Of a DNA stretch of 64,000 bases, positions 17,407 through 26,135 are shown in pieces. The stretch is from Terrabacter aerolatus (GTDB lineage Bacteria; Actinomycetota; Actinomycetes; Actinomycetales; Dermatophilaceae): positions 42,838 to 106,837 of the forward strand of contig NZ_BJYX01000017.1 of the NCBI RefSeq assembly GCF_007991735.1. The letters are read 5' to 3'. How positions within the stretch are numbered: position 1 is the first letter of the stretch; each line of letters begins with the position of its first letter. Below the pieces are notes generated by a model that did not search any database, was not told the DNA's origin, and saw only the letters and a program-made list of their open reading frames with translations. The position numbers and the translations under genes were made by a program.

Positions 17407-18960
17407 GTGAGTGACATCGCCCTCGGCTCCCGCACCGGTCGGTTCGTCATCGCGGCCGCGGTGCTGGGCTCCGGCATGGCGTTGCTCGACGGGACCGTCG
17501 TCAACGTCGCGCTCGTGCGCATCGGCAAGGACCTCGGTGCGAGCCTGGCCGACCTGCAGTGGATCACCAACGGCTACCTGCTCGCGCTCGCCTCGCTCAT
17601 CCTGCTCGGAGGCTCGCTCGGTGACCGCTTCGGCCGGCGCCGCGTCTTCGTCATCGGGGTCGCGTGGTTCACCCTCGCCTCCGCCGCGTGCGGCCTCGCC
17701 CAGTCGCCCGGCCAGCTCGCCGTCGCGCGTGTGCTCCAGGGCGTGGGCGGAGCGCTCCTGACGCCCGGCAGCCTGTCGATGATCCAGGCGTCCTTCCGAC
17801 CCGACGACCGCGGCAAGGCCATCGGCACCTGGTCGGGGCTCGGCGGGATCGCCTCTGCGCTGGGGCCGTTCGCCGGCGGGTGGCTCGTGCAGTACGCCAG
17901 CTGGCGGTGGGCCTTCCTCGTCAACGTGCCGCTCGGGGTGGCGACGATCTGGATCGCCCAGCTGCACGTGCCCGAGACACGCGACGAGGAGGCGGACCAC
18001 CGCTTCGACGTCGCCGGGGCGGCGCTGGCGACGCTCGCCCTCGGCATCACGACGTTCGCGCTCATCCAGCACGAGGCGCTCGGGCTCGGGCCGGCCCTCG
18101 CCGTCGGCGCCCTCGGGCTCGCTGTCGGGGCGGCCTTCGTCGTCGTGGAGCGGCGGACCTCCCACCCCATGGTGCAGCCGGCGCTCTTCGCCTCCCGCCA
18201 GTTCAGCGCCGCGAACGCCATGACGCTGCTCGTGTATGCCGCCCTGGGCGCGGTCTTCTTCTTCCTCACCCTCCAGGTGCAGACGGTGCTCGGCTACGGT
18301 CCCCTCGTGGCGGGGATGGCCTCCCTGCCGGTCACGGTGCTGATGCTGCTGCTCGCCGCCCGTGGGGGTGAGCTCGCCTCGCGCATCGGGCCGCGGCTGC
18401 CCATGACCGTCGGCCCCGTCGTGTGCGGCATCGGCACCCTGCTGCTCTCGGGGGTGGGCGTGGGGTCGACCTACTGGACCGGCATCCTGCCCGGCATCTC
18501 CGTCTTCGGCCTCGGGCTCACCCTGCTCGTCGCCCCGCTCACCGCCACCGTCCTCGCCGCCGCGCCGGACCGCTACGCCGGGGTCGCCAGCGGGGTCAAC
18601 AACGCCGTGGCCCGCGCCGGCAGCCTGCTCGCGGTCGCTGCGCTCCCCGCCGTCGTGGGTCTCCACGGCGCGGACTACACGGTGCCCGAGGCGTTCTCGT
18701 CGGCCTACCGCGCGGCGATGCTCATCTGCGCCGCCCTGCTCGTCGCCGGCGGCGCCGTGTCGTGGCTGCTCATCCGCAACCCGGACCGCACGGTGCAGGC
18801 CGCACCCGAGCGCGAGCACGCCGTCCTCGGGCACGCCGGCACACGGCATACGCGATCGGCCCCGGCGGGGTGGTCGTGCGCGGGCACCGAGGGGTGCCCG
18901 GGCACGAGCCACGCCCACGAGGACCGCCCGGTCGTCGGCGACGTCGAGGCGGGGCGCTGA
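17407..18960 (+). CDS. Major facilitator superfamily drug exporter, DHA2 (14-helix) type
   Basis: This 517-residue protein matches the EmrB/QacA group. Motif C-like and motif A-like segments are seen as [13 protein letters not shown] near residue 26 and [17 protein letters not shown] around 66-82, and about 14 hydrophobic segments follow. The group uses the proton gradient to expel drugs or dyes. The tail after about 465 is polar, His/Gly-rich and probably disordered. The GTG start sits six bases after CAGACT, a -10-like box, so translation may be leaderless. It is convergent with the secreted Asp-box protein gene, only two bases apart, and no separate terminator is visible. Confidence 0.88.
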   Translation: MSDIALGSRTGRFVIAAAVLGSGMALLDGTVVNVALVRIGKDLGASLADLQWITNGYLLALASLILLGGSLGDRFGRRRVFVIGVAWFTLASAACGLAQSPGQLAVARVLQGVGGALLTPGSLSMIQASFRPDDRGKAIGTWSGLGGIASALGPFAGGWLVQYASWRWAFLVNVPLGVATIWIAQLHVPETRDEEADHRFDVAGAALATLALGITTFALIQHEALGLGPALAVGALGLAVGAAFVVVERRTSHPMVQPALFASRQFSAANAMTLLVYAALGAVFFFLTLQVQTVLGYGPLVAGMASLPVTVLMLLLAARGGELASRIGPRLPMTVGPVVCGIGTLLLSGVGVGSTYWTGILPGISVFGLGLTLLVAPLTATVLAAAPDRYAGVASGVNNAVARAGSLLAVAALPAVVGLHGADYTVPEAFSSAYRAAMLICAALLVAGGAVSWLLIRNPDRTVQAAPEREHAVLGHAGTRHTRSAPAGWSCAGTEGCPGTSHAHEDRPVVGDVEAGR

Positions 18961-18962
18961 GG

Positions 18963-20699
18963 TCAGGGCGTCGGGTCGGCCCAGCTGCCTCCACGGATGT
19001 CGCTGTTGCCGAACGTCGCCGGGCAGGACCCGAGGACGTCGGGCGGAGCGGTCGGAGTGCTCGTGTAGAGCGACGCGCGGTAGGCGTCGATCGCCGGGCA
19101 GTCCGCCGCGTTCGAGGCGTCGTTCCAGACGCCGACGACCTTGTCCCGGGTGGCACTCGCGTAGACGTAGTCCCCGAGGAACTCGGCCGTCAGACCGTTC
19201 TGGCTCGTCCCGCGCGGGTCACCGACCGCGCTCCGGTCGAGCGACGACCAGCCGGTCGGCACCCCGCCCACGACGTTCGCGTGCCAGATCTCGCCGACGA
19301 GCCCGCGGGGCGAGGTCGTGTCGTTCCGGTAGGGCGTCGTGAAGGCGTTGTCGACGACGTAGAGGTCGGTGCCGTCGGGCGAGAGAGCCGGTGCGGTGTA
19401 GACCGGGCGGTCACCCGCGCGGAGCGGGACCGCTGCCGGTGCGGTCCACGCAGACCCGCCGTCCGTCGAGCTCGTCCAGAGCAGCTGCTCGTGGTTAAGG
19501 CCGGCGGCACCGTCGGCCCAGGTCATGACGATCTGGTCGGTGGCGTCGGCGCCCGTCGGCGCTCCGTTGGCGATGTCGACGCTCGGGCCCGCGGCCAGGT
19601 CGACGCGCGCACCCGCGAAGCCGTCCATGGTCGGGCGGCCGAGCACGGGGTCGGTCACGCCGGGCGCCGTGACCGGCGCGACGAGCGACGGGCCCGTCCA
19701 GTGGGCGCCGCCGTCCGTCGACCGGTACAGCATCTGGAACTGCTGACCACCGCGCGTGCCGATGCCGAAGACGTAGACGTTGCCGTGGCTGTCGGTGCGC
19801 ACGGTGCAGCCGTCGGGCTGCGAGTTGATCCCGTTGTCGGTCGCCGGGCCGACCTGCTTGCTCGTCCACGTCGCTCCCCCGTCCGTCGACCGGGCGACGT
19901 TGAGCGGGGTCGGGAGTGCCTGGCCGCGGCTGTTGCTGCGGAAGGAGGCCCAGCAGACGTAGACGTTGCCGAAGAACCGGCTCGACGCGGCGTTGTCGGC
20001 CCAGACCTGCTCCTTGTCCGAGAACGTCGTCGAGGACTGCTTCGAGACGAGGACCGGGCTCTTCCAGGCGGCGGCGTCACCCGCGGCCGCAGCGCGAGGG
20101 TTGTCGGTGCGCGAGACCGCGATCGCCTCGAAGCCCTTGAAGGTCGCGGACTCCTTGTCCGCGCCAACGTTCGAGGTGAGGTTGGCGTAGTACAGGCGCG
20201 AGCCGTTGCCCCACGAGAACGACCCGTCGGCACCCGGTCGCGGGCCGAAGGCGAGCGCCGGGTCACCGTCGGAGACGAGCCCCATCTCGGCGTAGCTGGG
20301 GAGCGTGCCGATCGGACCGGTGTGCGCGGTGCACGCTGCGGGACCGGTGCAGTCGCGGGCCGTCAGCCCGGTGTACGTCGGCTGCACCCACCCCCCACCG
20401 TCGAACGAGAAGTAGATGCCCGACACCCCGACCCCTGCGGTGAAGGGACAGGACGTCGGGTCACCCGCCGCGCACGACTCCTCGTCGATCTCGTCGTTCG
20501 CGCCCGCCACGACGACACCGGGGTCGTGCGCGTCGATCGCGACCGTCGGCTCGTTCTGCTTGTTCTGCGAGAACGGCGTCGGCGGGCTGCCCACCGACAC
20601 GAGGGTGTCGGCGGATGGCGCAGCGACCGCCACCGCGGCTCCGGCGAAGACGGTCGCGAGGGATGCGAGGACGGCGGTGACGGTGCGGCGGTGGACCAT
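18963..20699 (-). CDS. Secreted Asp-box (BNR) repeat protein, sialidase-like fold
   Basis: This 578-residue protein has a Sec signal peptide ([23 protein letters not shown] then AP) with a likely cleavage after AVA near residue 27. At least three Asp-box motifs are visible, [18 protein letters not shown] and SSTDGGSAW, which mark turns of a beta-propeller. Such folds occur in sialidases and other exo-glycosidases and also in non-enzymatic proteins. The catalytic arginine triad of true sialidases was not identified, so enzymatic activity is unproven. A strong AAGGAGAGG ribosome site precedes the ATG. It diverges from fumC, with a GGCATAC heptamer in the gap. Confidence 0.85.
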   Translation of the reverse strand: MVHRRTVTAVLASLATVFAGAAVAVAAPSADTLVSVGSPPTPFSQNKQNEPTVAIDAHDPGVVVAGANDEIDEESCAAGDPTSCPFTAGVGVSGIYFSFDGGGWVQPTYTGLTARDCTGPAACTAHTGPIGTLPSYAEMGLVSDGDPALAFGPRPGADGSFSWGNGSRLYYANLTSNVGADKESATFKGFEAIAVSRTDNPRAAAAGDAAAWKSPVLVSKQSSTTFSDKEQVWADNAASSRFFGNVYVCWASFRSNSRGQALPTPLNVARSTDGGATWTSKQVGPATDNGINSQPDGCTVRTDSHGNVYVFGIGTRGGQQFQMLYRSTDGGAHWTGPSLVAPVTAPGVTDPVLGRPTMDGFAGARVDLAAGPSVDIANGAPTGADATDQIVMTWADGAAGLNHEQLLWTSSTDGGSAWTAPAAVPLRAGDRPVYTAPALSPDGTDLYVVDNAFTTPYRNDTTSPRGLVGEIWHANVVGGVPTGWSSLDRSAVGDPRGTSQNGLTAEFLGDYVYASATRDKVVGVWNDASNAADCPAIDAYRASLYTSTPTAPPDVLGSCPATFGNSDIRGGSWADPTP

Positions 20700-20822
20700 G
20701 ACCTCTCCTTCAGTGCTCGACAAAGGATCGCGTCGGCGCCCGCACCCTCCAGCGTGCTCCCGGCAGACGGCATACGACAAGGGTTTCGGTGCAACGACCG
20801 GCCGAGTGGGGATGATGGGGGC

Positions 20823-22235
20823 ATGACGAGCGATGCAGGGCAGGGCTTCCGGACCGAGCACGACTCGATGGGCGAGGTGCAGGTGCCCGCCGCCGCCCTG
20901 TGGGGAGCGCAGACGGCCCGCGCCGTCGAGAACTTCCCCGTCAGCGGGCAGCCGGTGCCGCCCGGGGTCATCCACGCGCTCGCCCGCCTCAAGGCCGCCG
21001 CTGCCGACGTCAACGCCGAGCTCGGGGTCATCGATCCCGACCGGGCGCGCGCCATCGCCGCGGCCGCCGGTGAGGTCGCGGACGGCGAGCACGACGACGA
21101 GTTCCCCGTCGACGTCTTCCAGACCGGCTCCGGCACCTCGACGAACATGAACGTCAACGAGGTCGTCGCCCGTCTCGCCCACCTCGCGAGCGACCTCGAC
21201 GTGCACCCCAACGACCACGTCAACGCGGGCCAGTCGAGCAACGACACCTTTCCCAGCGCGCTGCGCATCGCCGCGACGTCGGCGGCCGTGCTCGAGCTCG
21301 TCCCGGCGCTCGAGCACCTCGCTCTCGCCCTGGCCCGCAAGGAGTCCGAGTTCGCCGACGTCGTCAAGGCCGGCCGCACCCACCTCATGGACGCCGTGCC
21401 CGTGACCCTCGGCCAGGAGTTCGGGGGCTACCGGCGGCAGGTCGAGCTCGGGGCCACGCGGGTGCGCACGGCCGCTGAGGCGACGAGCGAGCTCCCCCTC
21501 GGCGGGACCGCCGCGGGCACGGGGCTCAATGCGGCACCGGGTTTCGCGCGCAAGGTGATCGAGCGCGTCGCGGGCGTCACCGGCATCCCGTTCCGCGAGG
21601 CCACCAACCACTTCGAGGCCCAGTCGGCCCAGGACGCCGTCGTCGAGCTGTCCGGCGCGCTCAAGGTCGTGGCCGTGAGCCTGACGAAGATCTGCAACGA
21701 CCTCCGCTGGATGAGCTCGGGGCCGCGCACCGGCCTCGGCGAGATCCACCTGCCCGACCTGCAGCCCGGGTCGAGCATCATGCCGGGCAAGGTCAACCCG
21801 GTCGTCCCCGAGGCGACCCTCATGGCCTGCGCCCAGGTCATCGGCAACGACGTGACCATCACGACCGCCGGGGCGGCCGGTAACTTCGAGCTCAACGTCA
21901 TGCTCCCGGTCATGGCCAAGAACGTCCTCGAGTCGATCGGGCTGCTGGCCTCGACGAGCCGGCTGCTGGCCGACCGGTGCGTCGACGGGATCACGGCCGA
22001 GGTCGAGCACGCGCGGGCCCTCGCCGAGGGCTCTCCCTCGATCGTCACCCCGCTCAACCGCTACCTCGGCTACGAGGCGGCAGCAGCCGTCGTCAAGCAG
22101 GCCGTCCGGGAGCGGCGCACGATCCGCGACGTCGTCATCGCCCGAGGTCACGTGGCCGACGGCACCCTGACCGAGCAGCAGCTCGACGACGCCCTCGACG
22201 TCCTCTCCATGACGCGGCCCGCGCCGAGGGCCTGA
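20823..22235 (+). CDS. fumC: Class II fumarate hydratase
   Basis: This 470-residue enzyme interconverts fumarate and malate in the citric acid cycle. The fumarase/aspartase signature [11 protein letters not shown] is present near residue 320, with [12 protein letters not shown] near 100 and the [12 protein letters not shown] segment near 138. Length is normal for iron-free homotetrameric fumarase. The ATG follows GATGAT by six bases and no ribosome site precedes it, as in menC. Upstream in-frame sequence lies antisense to the Asp-box gene and was excluded. Fumarate made by succinate oxidation feeds this step, which fits the respiratory context. Confidence 0.95.
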   Translation: MTSDAGQGFRTEHDSMGEVQVPAAALWGAQTARAVENFPVSGQPVPPGVIHALARLKAAAADVNAELGVIDPDRARAIAAAAGEVADGEHDDEFPVDVFQTGSGTSTNMNVNEVVARLAHLASDLDVHPNDHVNAGQSSNDTFPSALRIAATSAAVLELVPALEHLALALARKESEFADVVKAGRTHLMDAVPVTLGQEFGGYRRQVELGATRVRTAAEATSELPLGGTAAGTGLNAAPGFARKVIERVAGVTGIPFREATNHFEAQSAQDAVVELSGALKVVAVSLTKICNDLRWMSSGPRTGLGEIHLPDLQPGSSIMPGKVNPVVPEATLMACAQVIGNDVTITTAGAAGNFELNVMLPVMAKNVLESIGLLASTSRLLADRCVDGITAEVEHARALAEGSPSIVTPLNRYLGYEAAAAVVKQAVRERRTIRDVVIARGHVADGTLTEQQLDDALDVLSMTRPAPRA

Positions 22236-22285
22236 CCGTTCCCTCGGTCGTATGCCGGGTGGCTGCGCTCCGTGGGTCCGCGTGC

Positions 22286-22307
22286 CCGCGAGCACGTCAC
22301 CTCGCGG
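22286..22307. terminator. Possible terminator hairpin after fumC
   Basis: CCGCGAG (22286-22292) pairs with CTCGCGG (22301-22307) across an eight-base loop. It sits in the 130-bp convergent gap between fumC and the lactone-oxidase gene. There is no T-run, so termination is inferred from position. Confidence 0.45.
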
Positions 22308-22318
22308 ACGGGCGACAC

Positions 22319-22339
22319 GGCATACGGCATACGGCATAC
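22319..22339. repeat. Triple perfect tandem of heptamer GGCATAC
   Basis: Three contiguous copies occupy 22319-22325, 22326-22332 and 22333-22339. One inverted copy (GTATGCC) lies at 22250-22256 in the same gap, so a long-range stem is possible. The same heptamer is scattered through the window in both orientations. Confidence 0.9.
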
Positions 22340-22365
22340 CGGCCCGCGCCGGACGGCCGGCGCGC

Positions 22366-23727
22366 TCAGGGGCCGAGGACCCGCTCGAGGTAGGGGTTGC
22401 CGAAGCGGCGCTCCGGGTCGACGCGGTCGCGGACGGCGAGGAAGTCGTCGAACCGCGGGTAGACCCCACGGAGGTAGTCGGCGTCGCGGGTGTGGATCTT
22501 GCCCCAGTGCGGCCGGCCCCCGTGGTTGACCGCGATCGCCTCGAACGCGTCGAAGTAGGCGCCGCGCTGCTGCCGGTGGTACTTGTGGATCGCAACGTAG
22601 CAGCTCTGCCGCTCGTAGGCGGTCGACAGCCACACGTCGTCGGCCGCGGCCACGCGACACTCGACGGGGAACGAGATGCGCTCGTCGTGGCGCTCGACCC
22701 ACTGGCGCAGCTCGAGCAGCACGTCCGACAGGCTCGCGCGCGGGAAGGCCCACTCCGACTCCATGAAGCGCACCTCGCGCGCGGTGACGAAGACCTTGTG
22801 CGAGCTGTCGGTGTACTGCCGCTCGCTGAGGGCCCGGGACGCGACGGCGTTGATCGCGCGCGTTGAGCGCGGCAGACGGGTCGCGACGCGGTTGGTCACC
22901 TCGAAGAAGCGGTTGCTGAGGAGGTCGTCGTCGAGCTTCTCGCGCCAGGCCGGCAACGGGCGGCTGGCGGTGCCCTCCGGGACGCGGTTGTTGCGCTTGG
23001 TCAGGACCCGGTCGGTGTGCGGGAACCAGTAGAACTCGAAGTGGTCGTTGGCCTCGGCCGAGACGTCCGCGTGGGCCAGCACGTCGCTCAGCGACTCGGG
23101 CCGCTCGACGGCGTGGAGCAGGAAGGCGGGCACGACGGCGACGGTGATCTCGGTGACGACGCCGAGGGCGCCGAGCCCGAGCCGGGCGGCCTGGAAGAGC
23201 TCGGGGTCACGCGTCGGCGAGCACTCGACTACGGAGCAGTCGGCGAGCACGATGCGCAGCGCGCGGACCCCCGCGGCGAGCCCCGTGAGGCGCAGCCCGG
23301 TGCCGTGAGTGCCGGTGCCGATGGCGCCGGCGAGGCTCTGCCGGTCGATGTCGCCGAGGTTGGGCAGCGCGCAGCCGAAGGCCGCCAGCTCCTCGTTGAG
23401 GACGTGGAGCGGGGTGCCGGCCCGGACGGTGGCCTCGCCGCGCGTCGAGTCGATGGAGGTGACGCCGGTCAGGGCGCCCAGCCGCAGCTGCACACCGTCG
23501 GTGACGGCGACTCCCGTGAACGAGTGCCCGGCGCCGATCGCCTTGACCCGCAGGCCCCGCGAGGCCGCACGCCTGACCTCGTCGACGACCTCGGCCTCGC
23601 TGCGCGGCGTTGCCACGCGGGCGAGCTTCGCGGACTCGGTGCCCGACCAGTTGGACCAGTCGACACTGCGTACGACGCGGCCCGTCGCACCGCCCACGCT
23701 GTCAGCCAAAGCACTGCCCTTCCCCAC
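22366..23727 (-). CDS. FAD-linked sugar-lactone oxidase family protein (arabinonolactone/gulonolactone oxidase type)
   Basis: This 453-residue flavoprotein has the PCMH-type FAD-binding domain, with GAGHSFTGVAVTDG near residue 65-78; the histidine in this motif is often covalently bound to FAD. GAIGTGTHGTG follows. The C-terminal ALO domain ends with HWGKIHTRDADYL and DPERRFGNPYL. Enzymes of this family oxidise aldonolactones with oxygen or a carrier. The GTG start lies 26 bases inside the end of the PLP enzyme gene upstream, suggesting one transcript. The actual substrate is not evident. Confidence 0.88.
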   Translation of the reverse strand: MGKGSALADSVGGATGRVVRSVDWSNWSGTESAKLARVATPRSEAEVVDEVRRAASRGLRVKAIGAGHSFTGVAVTDGVQLRLGALTGVTSIDSTRGEATVRAGTPLHVLNEELAAFGCALPNLGDIDRQSLAGAIGTGTHGTGLRLTGLAAGVRALRIVLADCSVVECSPTRDPELFQAARLGLGALGVVTEITVAVVPAFLLHAVERPESLSDVLAHADVSAEANDHFEFYWFPHTDRVLTKRNNRVPEGTASRPLPAWREKLDDDLLSNRFFEVTNRVATRLPRSTRAINAVASRALSERQYTDSSHKVFVTAREVRFMESEWAFPRASLSDVLLELRQWVERHDERISFPVECRVAAADDVWLSTAYERQSCYVAIHKYHRQQRGAYFDAFEAIAVNHGGRPHWGKIHTRDADYLRGVYPRFDDFLAVRDRVDPERRFGNPYLERVLGP

Positions 23728-24883
23728 GATAGGTCGCGGCCCGCCCGACGACCCGGTCGCCTCCGTCGCTGCTGACGAGCGCGAACTCCGTGAAGCGCTC
23801 GGCCAGCTCCCCCGCCTTGGCGTGCCGGAACCATATCCGATCTCCCAGTGAGAGCCGGTCGGCCCCCTCGCCCTCCACGGGCGTCTGCACCTCGCCGGCG
23901 CCCTCGCGCCGGATCAGTGTGACGTCCTGCTCCGGGAGCGGGCTGGGCACCCGGGACCAACCGGGCGGACCCGACGCGACGTACCCCCCGCCGTATGCCG
24001 TCACCATCCGCTCGCCGGGTCGGCGCACCACCGGGGCGCCGAAGTAGGCGGCCGGACGCAGCGACAGCGCGTCGTAGCCGTCGAAGAGGGTCGGGGCGAA
24101 GAGGCCCGAGCCCGCCGCGAGCTCGGTGAGGCAGGGGTCGAGGTGGGTGACGTGGAGGCTGCCGGTCCCGCCGCCGTTGACCACCTCGAGGTCGGCCAGG
24201 GCGCGGGCGGCCGAGACCACCTCGGCGCGGCGGGAGCGCAGCTCGGTGTCGGAGACCTTCTTCATCCGCCGCACGGCCGGGCCCGAGTCGGGCAGACCGG
24301 CGATCTGCGCGTCGTAGAACATCAGGCCGGCGACGACGAGTCCCCGCTCCTGGGCCCGCCGGATCACGGCCTCGACGTCGCCGGGGGTCCGGGTCGGTGA
24401 CCGGCGCACGCCCATGTGGGCAGGGCCCACCCGCAGCGACGCGTCGACGTCGACGGCCACGCGCAGACCCTCGTGGCCCGGGACCTCACGGGCGAGGAAG
24501 TCGACGTGCTCGACGCTGTCGATCATGACGATGGCCGCCCGGGTCAGGGAGGGGTCGGCGGCGAGCTCGGTCAACGCCGGCACGTCGACGCTCGGGTAGG
24601 CGACGAGGAGGTTGTCGTGACCGTCGCGGGCCCACCACAGCGCCTCTCGCACCGAGTAGCACATGAGCCCCTCGAAACCCTCACGGGCGAGGGCGCGCTC
24701 GATGAGGGGGCGGCTGCGCAGCGACTTGGTGGCGATGCGGATCGGCAGGCCGGCCGCGAGCCGGACGAGGGTGGCGGCGTTGGCGTCGAACGCGTCGAGG
24801 TCGACGACGGCGAGCGGCCCCGCCAGATCGGCCGTCGCCGCCGAGAGTCGGGCCGCGACCGGGGGCGACAGGCGACGATGCAT
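23702..24883 (-). CDS. PLP-dependent amino acid deaminase/aldolase, alanine-racemase fold
   Basis: This 393-residue protein matches the fold-type III group of D-threonine aldolase and D-serine dehydratase-like enzymes. The likely Schiff-base lysine is in IRIATKSLRSRPL near residue 50. A substrate or metal-binding histidine is expected in the C-terminal beta domain (WFRHAKAGE). VVNGGGTGSLHVT fits the phosphate-binding region. The ATG is preceded at six bases by a TAGGGT -10 box, so the mRNA is probably leaderless. Upstream lies the six-site array at 24923-25058, a candidate control region. Downstream it overlaps the flavoprotein gene. The substrate is unknown. Confidence 0.82.
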   Translation of the reverse strand: MHRRLSPPVAARLSAATADLAGPLAVVDLDAFDANAATLVRLAAGLPIRIATKSLRSRPLIERALAREGFEGLMCYSVREALWWARDGHDNLLVAYPSVDVPALTELAADPSLTRAAIVMIDSVEHVDFLAREVPGHEGLRVAVDVDASLRVGPAHMGVRRSPTRTPGDVEAVIRRAQERGLVVAGLMFYDAQIAGLPDSGPAVRRMKKVSDTELRSRRAEVVSAARALADLEVVNGGGTGSLHVTHLDPCLTELAAGSGLFAPTLFDGYDALSLRPAAYFGAPVVRRPGERMVTAYGGGYVASGPPGWSRVPSPLPEQDVTLIRREGAGEVQTPVEGEGADRLSLGDRIWFRHAKAGELAERFTEFALVSSDGGDRVVGRAATYRGEGQCFG

Positions 24884-24889
24884 GCCCGC

Positions 24890-24895
24890 ACCCTA
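24890..24895 (-). promoter_or_regulatory. -10 box TAGGGT for a leaderless start
   Basis: On the minus strand TAGGGT is followed by six bases and the ATG of the PLP enzyme gene. The nearest array site begins 28 bp upstream of it. Confidence 0.65.
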
Positions 24896-24922
24896 CCGAG
24901 CGTCACCCCCGCCCACACCCCG

Positions 24923-25058
24923 TCGAGTGGGCACGTCCACACATCCAGTGGGCGCTTCCCCAGGCCGGGTGGGCGCCGGACCTCAGCCGTTCGTATAACT
25001 ACAGTGCCCATTCGACTGGATCAAACTGCCCACTCGATTGGTCGAGGTGCCCACCCGA
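24923..25058. repeat. Mirror-symmetric array of six 12-bp sites upstream of the PLP enzyme gene
   Basis: Direct sites near TCGAGTGGGCAC are at 24923-24934, 24944-24955 and 24965-24976. Inverted sites are at 25004-25015, 25026-25037 and 25047-25058. Spacing within each half is 21-22 bp, two turns of B-DNA. All three nested pairs share one centre at 24990-24990.5, and an AT-richer core with GTATAACTACAG sits between the halves. This accounts for most of the 198-bp gap. It looks like a phased operator cluster or a structured palindromic element; no coding role is supported. Confidence 0.8.
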
Positions 25059-25081
25059 CGAGGTGAGCGTGAGGGGGTGAG

Positions 25082-26101
25082 TCAGCCGACGCGGTCGACG
25101 ACGCTCATCGCGAGGGCCTGCAGGGCCGCCTTGGCGTCACTGTCGGGCAGCGGGTCGAGCAGGGCCTGCGCCTCGCGGGCGACGGCATACGTCTCCTCGC
25201 GCGCCTGCGTGAGGGCCGGGTGGGCGCGGAGCAGCTCGAGCGCCTCGGTGACGCCGGCCTCGTCGGTCGACAGGTCGGCGTCGAGCAGCTCGAGCAGCCG
25301 CGCGTCGCCGCGGTCGCTCGGGTCGGCCATGGCGCGGAAGCGCAGTACGGCGAGCGTGTCGACCCCTTCGCGCAGGTCGGTGCCCGGGATCTTGCCGCTG
25401 TCGTCAGCGTCGGACGCGATGTCGATGAGGTCGTCGGCGAGCTGGAAGGCGATGCCGACCTTCTCGCCGTAGGAGCGCATGATCTCCACCGTCTCGGCCG
25501 AGCCGCCGCTGAACATGACGCCGTAGCGGCCGGCCGTCGCGATGAGCACGCCCGTCTTGTCGGCGAGGACACCGAGGTAGTAGTCGACGGGGTCGACGCC
25601 CTCGGGGCAGGCACGGTCGTCGCGGATCTGCCCGGAGCAGAGCCGAACGAAGGTCTGGGCCTGGATGAGCACCGCCTCGGCGCCGAGTCCCGCCACGAGC
25701 TCGGACGCCTTGCCGAAGAGCAGGTCTCCGACGAGGATCGCCGTCGAGTTGTCGTAGGCCGCGTTGACCGAGGCCACGCCGCGACGCACGGTCGCCTCGT
25801 CCATGACGTCGTCGTGGTAGAGCGAGGCGAGGTGCGTCAGCTCCACCCCCGCAGCCGCCGCGACGACGTCGTCGTTGATCCCGTCGCCGAGCTCGGCGGC
25901 GAGCAGCGTCAGCATCGGTCGGAACCGCTTGCCGCCCGCCTCGACGAGGTGGCCGGATGCCTTGGCGATGAAGGGGTCCGAGTGGTCGACGACCTGCGCC
26001 AGCAGGCCGTCGACCCGGGCCAGCCCGTCACGCAGGCGTGCCGACAGGTCCGCGGTGGCCCCGGGGATGCCCAGGACCGGCGGGGTGGCGTGCGTCGTCA
26101 T
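25082..26101 (-). CDS. Long-chain polyprenyl diphosphate synthase (menaquinone tail)
   Basis: This 339-residue enzyme condenses isopentenyl diphosphate units into the prenyl side chain. The first aspartate-rich motif is DDVMD near residue 97 and the second is in FQLADDLID near 222; GGKRFRPML near 55 binds diphosphate. Small residues before the first motif fit a long product. The ATG at 26101 was chosen over an upstream frame with no family similarity. It lies 34 bp after nuoN and is probably part of the large nuo operon, tying tail synthesis to complex I. Product length (for example octaprenyl) is not readable from sequence. Confidence 0.92.
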   Translation of the reverse strand: MTTHATPPVLGIPGATADLSARLRDGLARVDGLLAQVVDHSDPFIAKASGHLVEAGGKRFRPMLTLLAAELGDGINDDVVAAAAGVELTHLASLYHDDVMDEATVRRGVASVNAAYDNSTAILVGDLLFGKASELVAGLGAEAVLIQAQTFVRLCSGQIRDDRACPEGVDPVDYYLGVLADKTGVLIATAGRYGVMFSGGSAETVEIMRSYGEKVGIAFQLADDLIDIASDADDSGKIPGTDLREGVDTLAVLRFRAMADPSDRGDARLLELLDADLSTDEAGVTEALELLRAHPALTQAREETYAVAREAQALLDPLPDSDAKAALQALAMSVVDRVG

Positions 26102-26135
26102 CGAGGCCCGTGACCGTGCTGCCGCGTCGGAGACG

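Noticed and set aside
18423..20822. Upstream extension of fumC by about 800 codons
   Set aside because: It has shadow composition and runs antisense to the secreted Asp-box gene and through the exporter gene; family similarity begins at 20823.
24923..25058. CRISPR array
   Set aside because: Units are 12 bp, degenerate, inverted in one half and spaced 21-22 bp, with no direct repeats of CRISPR size and no cas genes.
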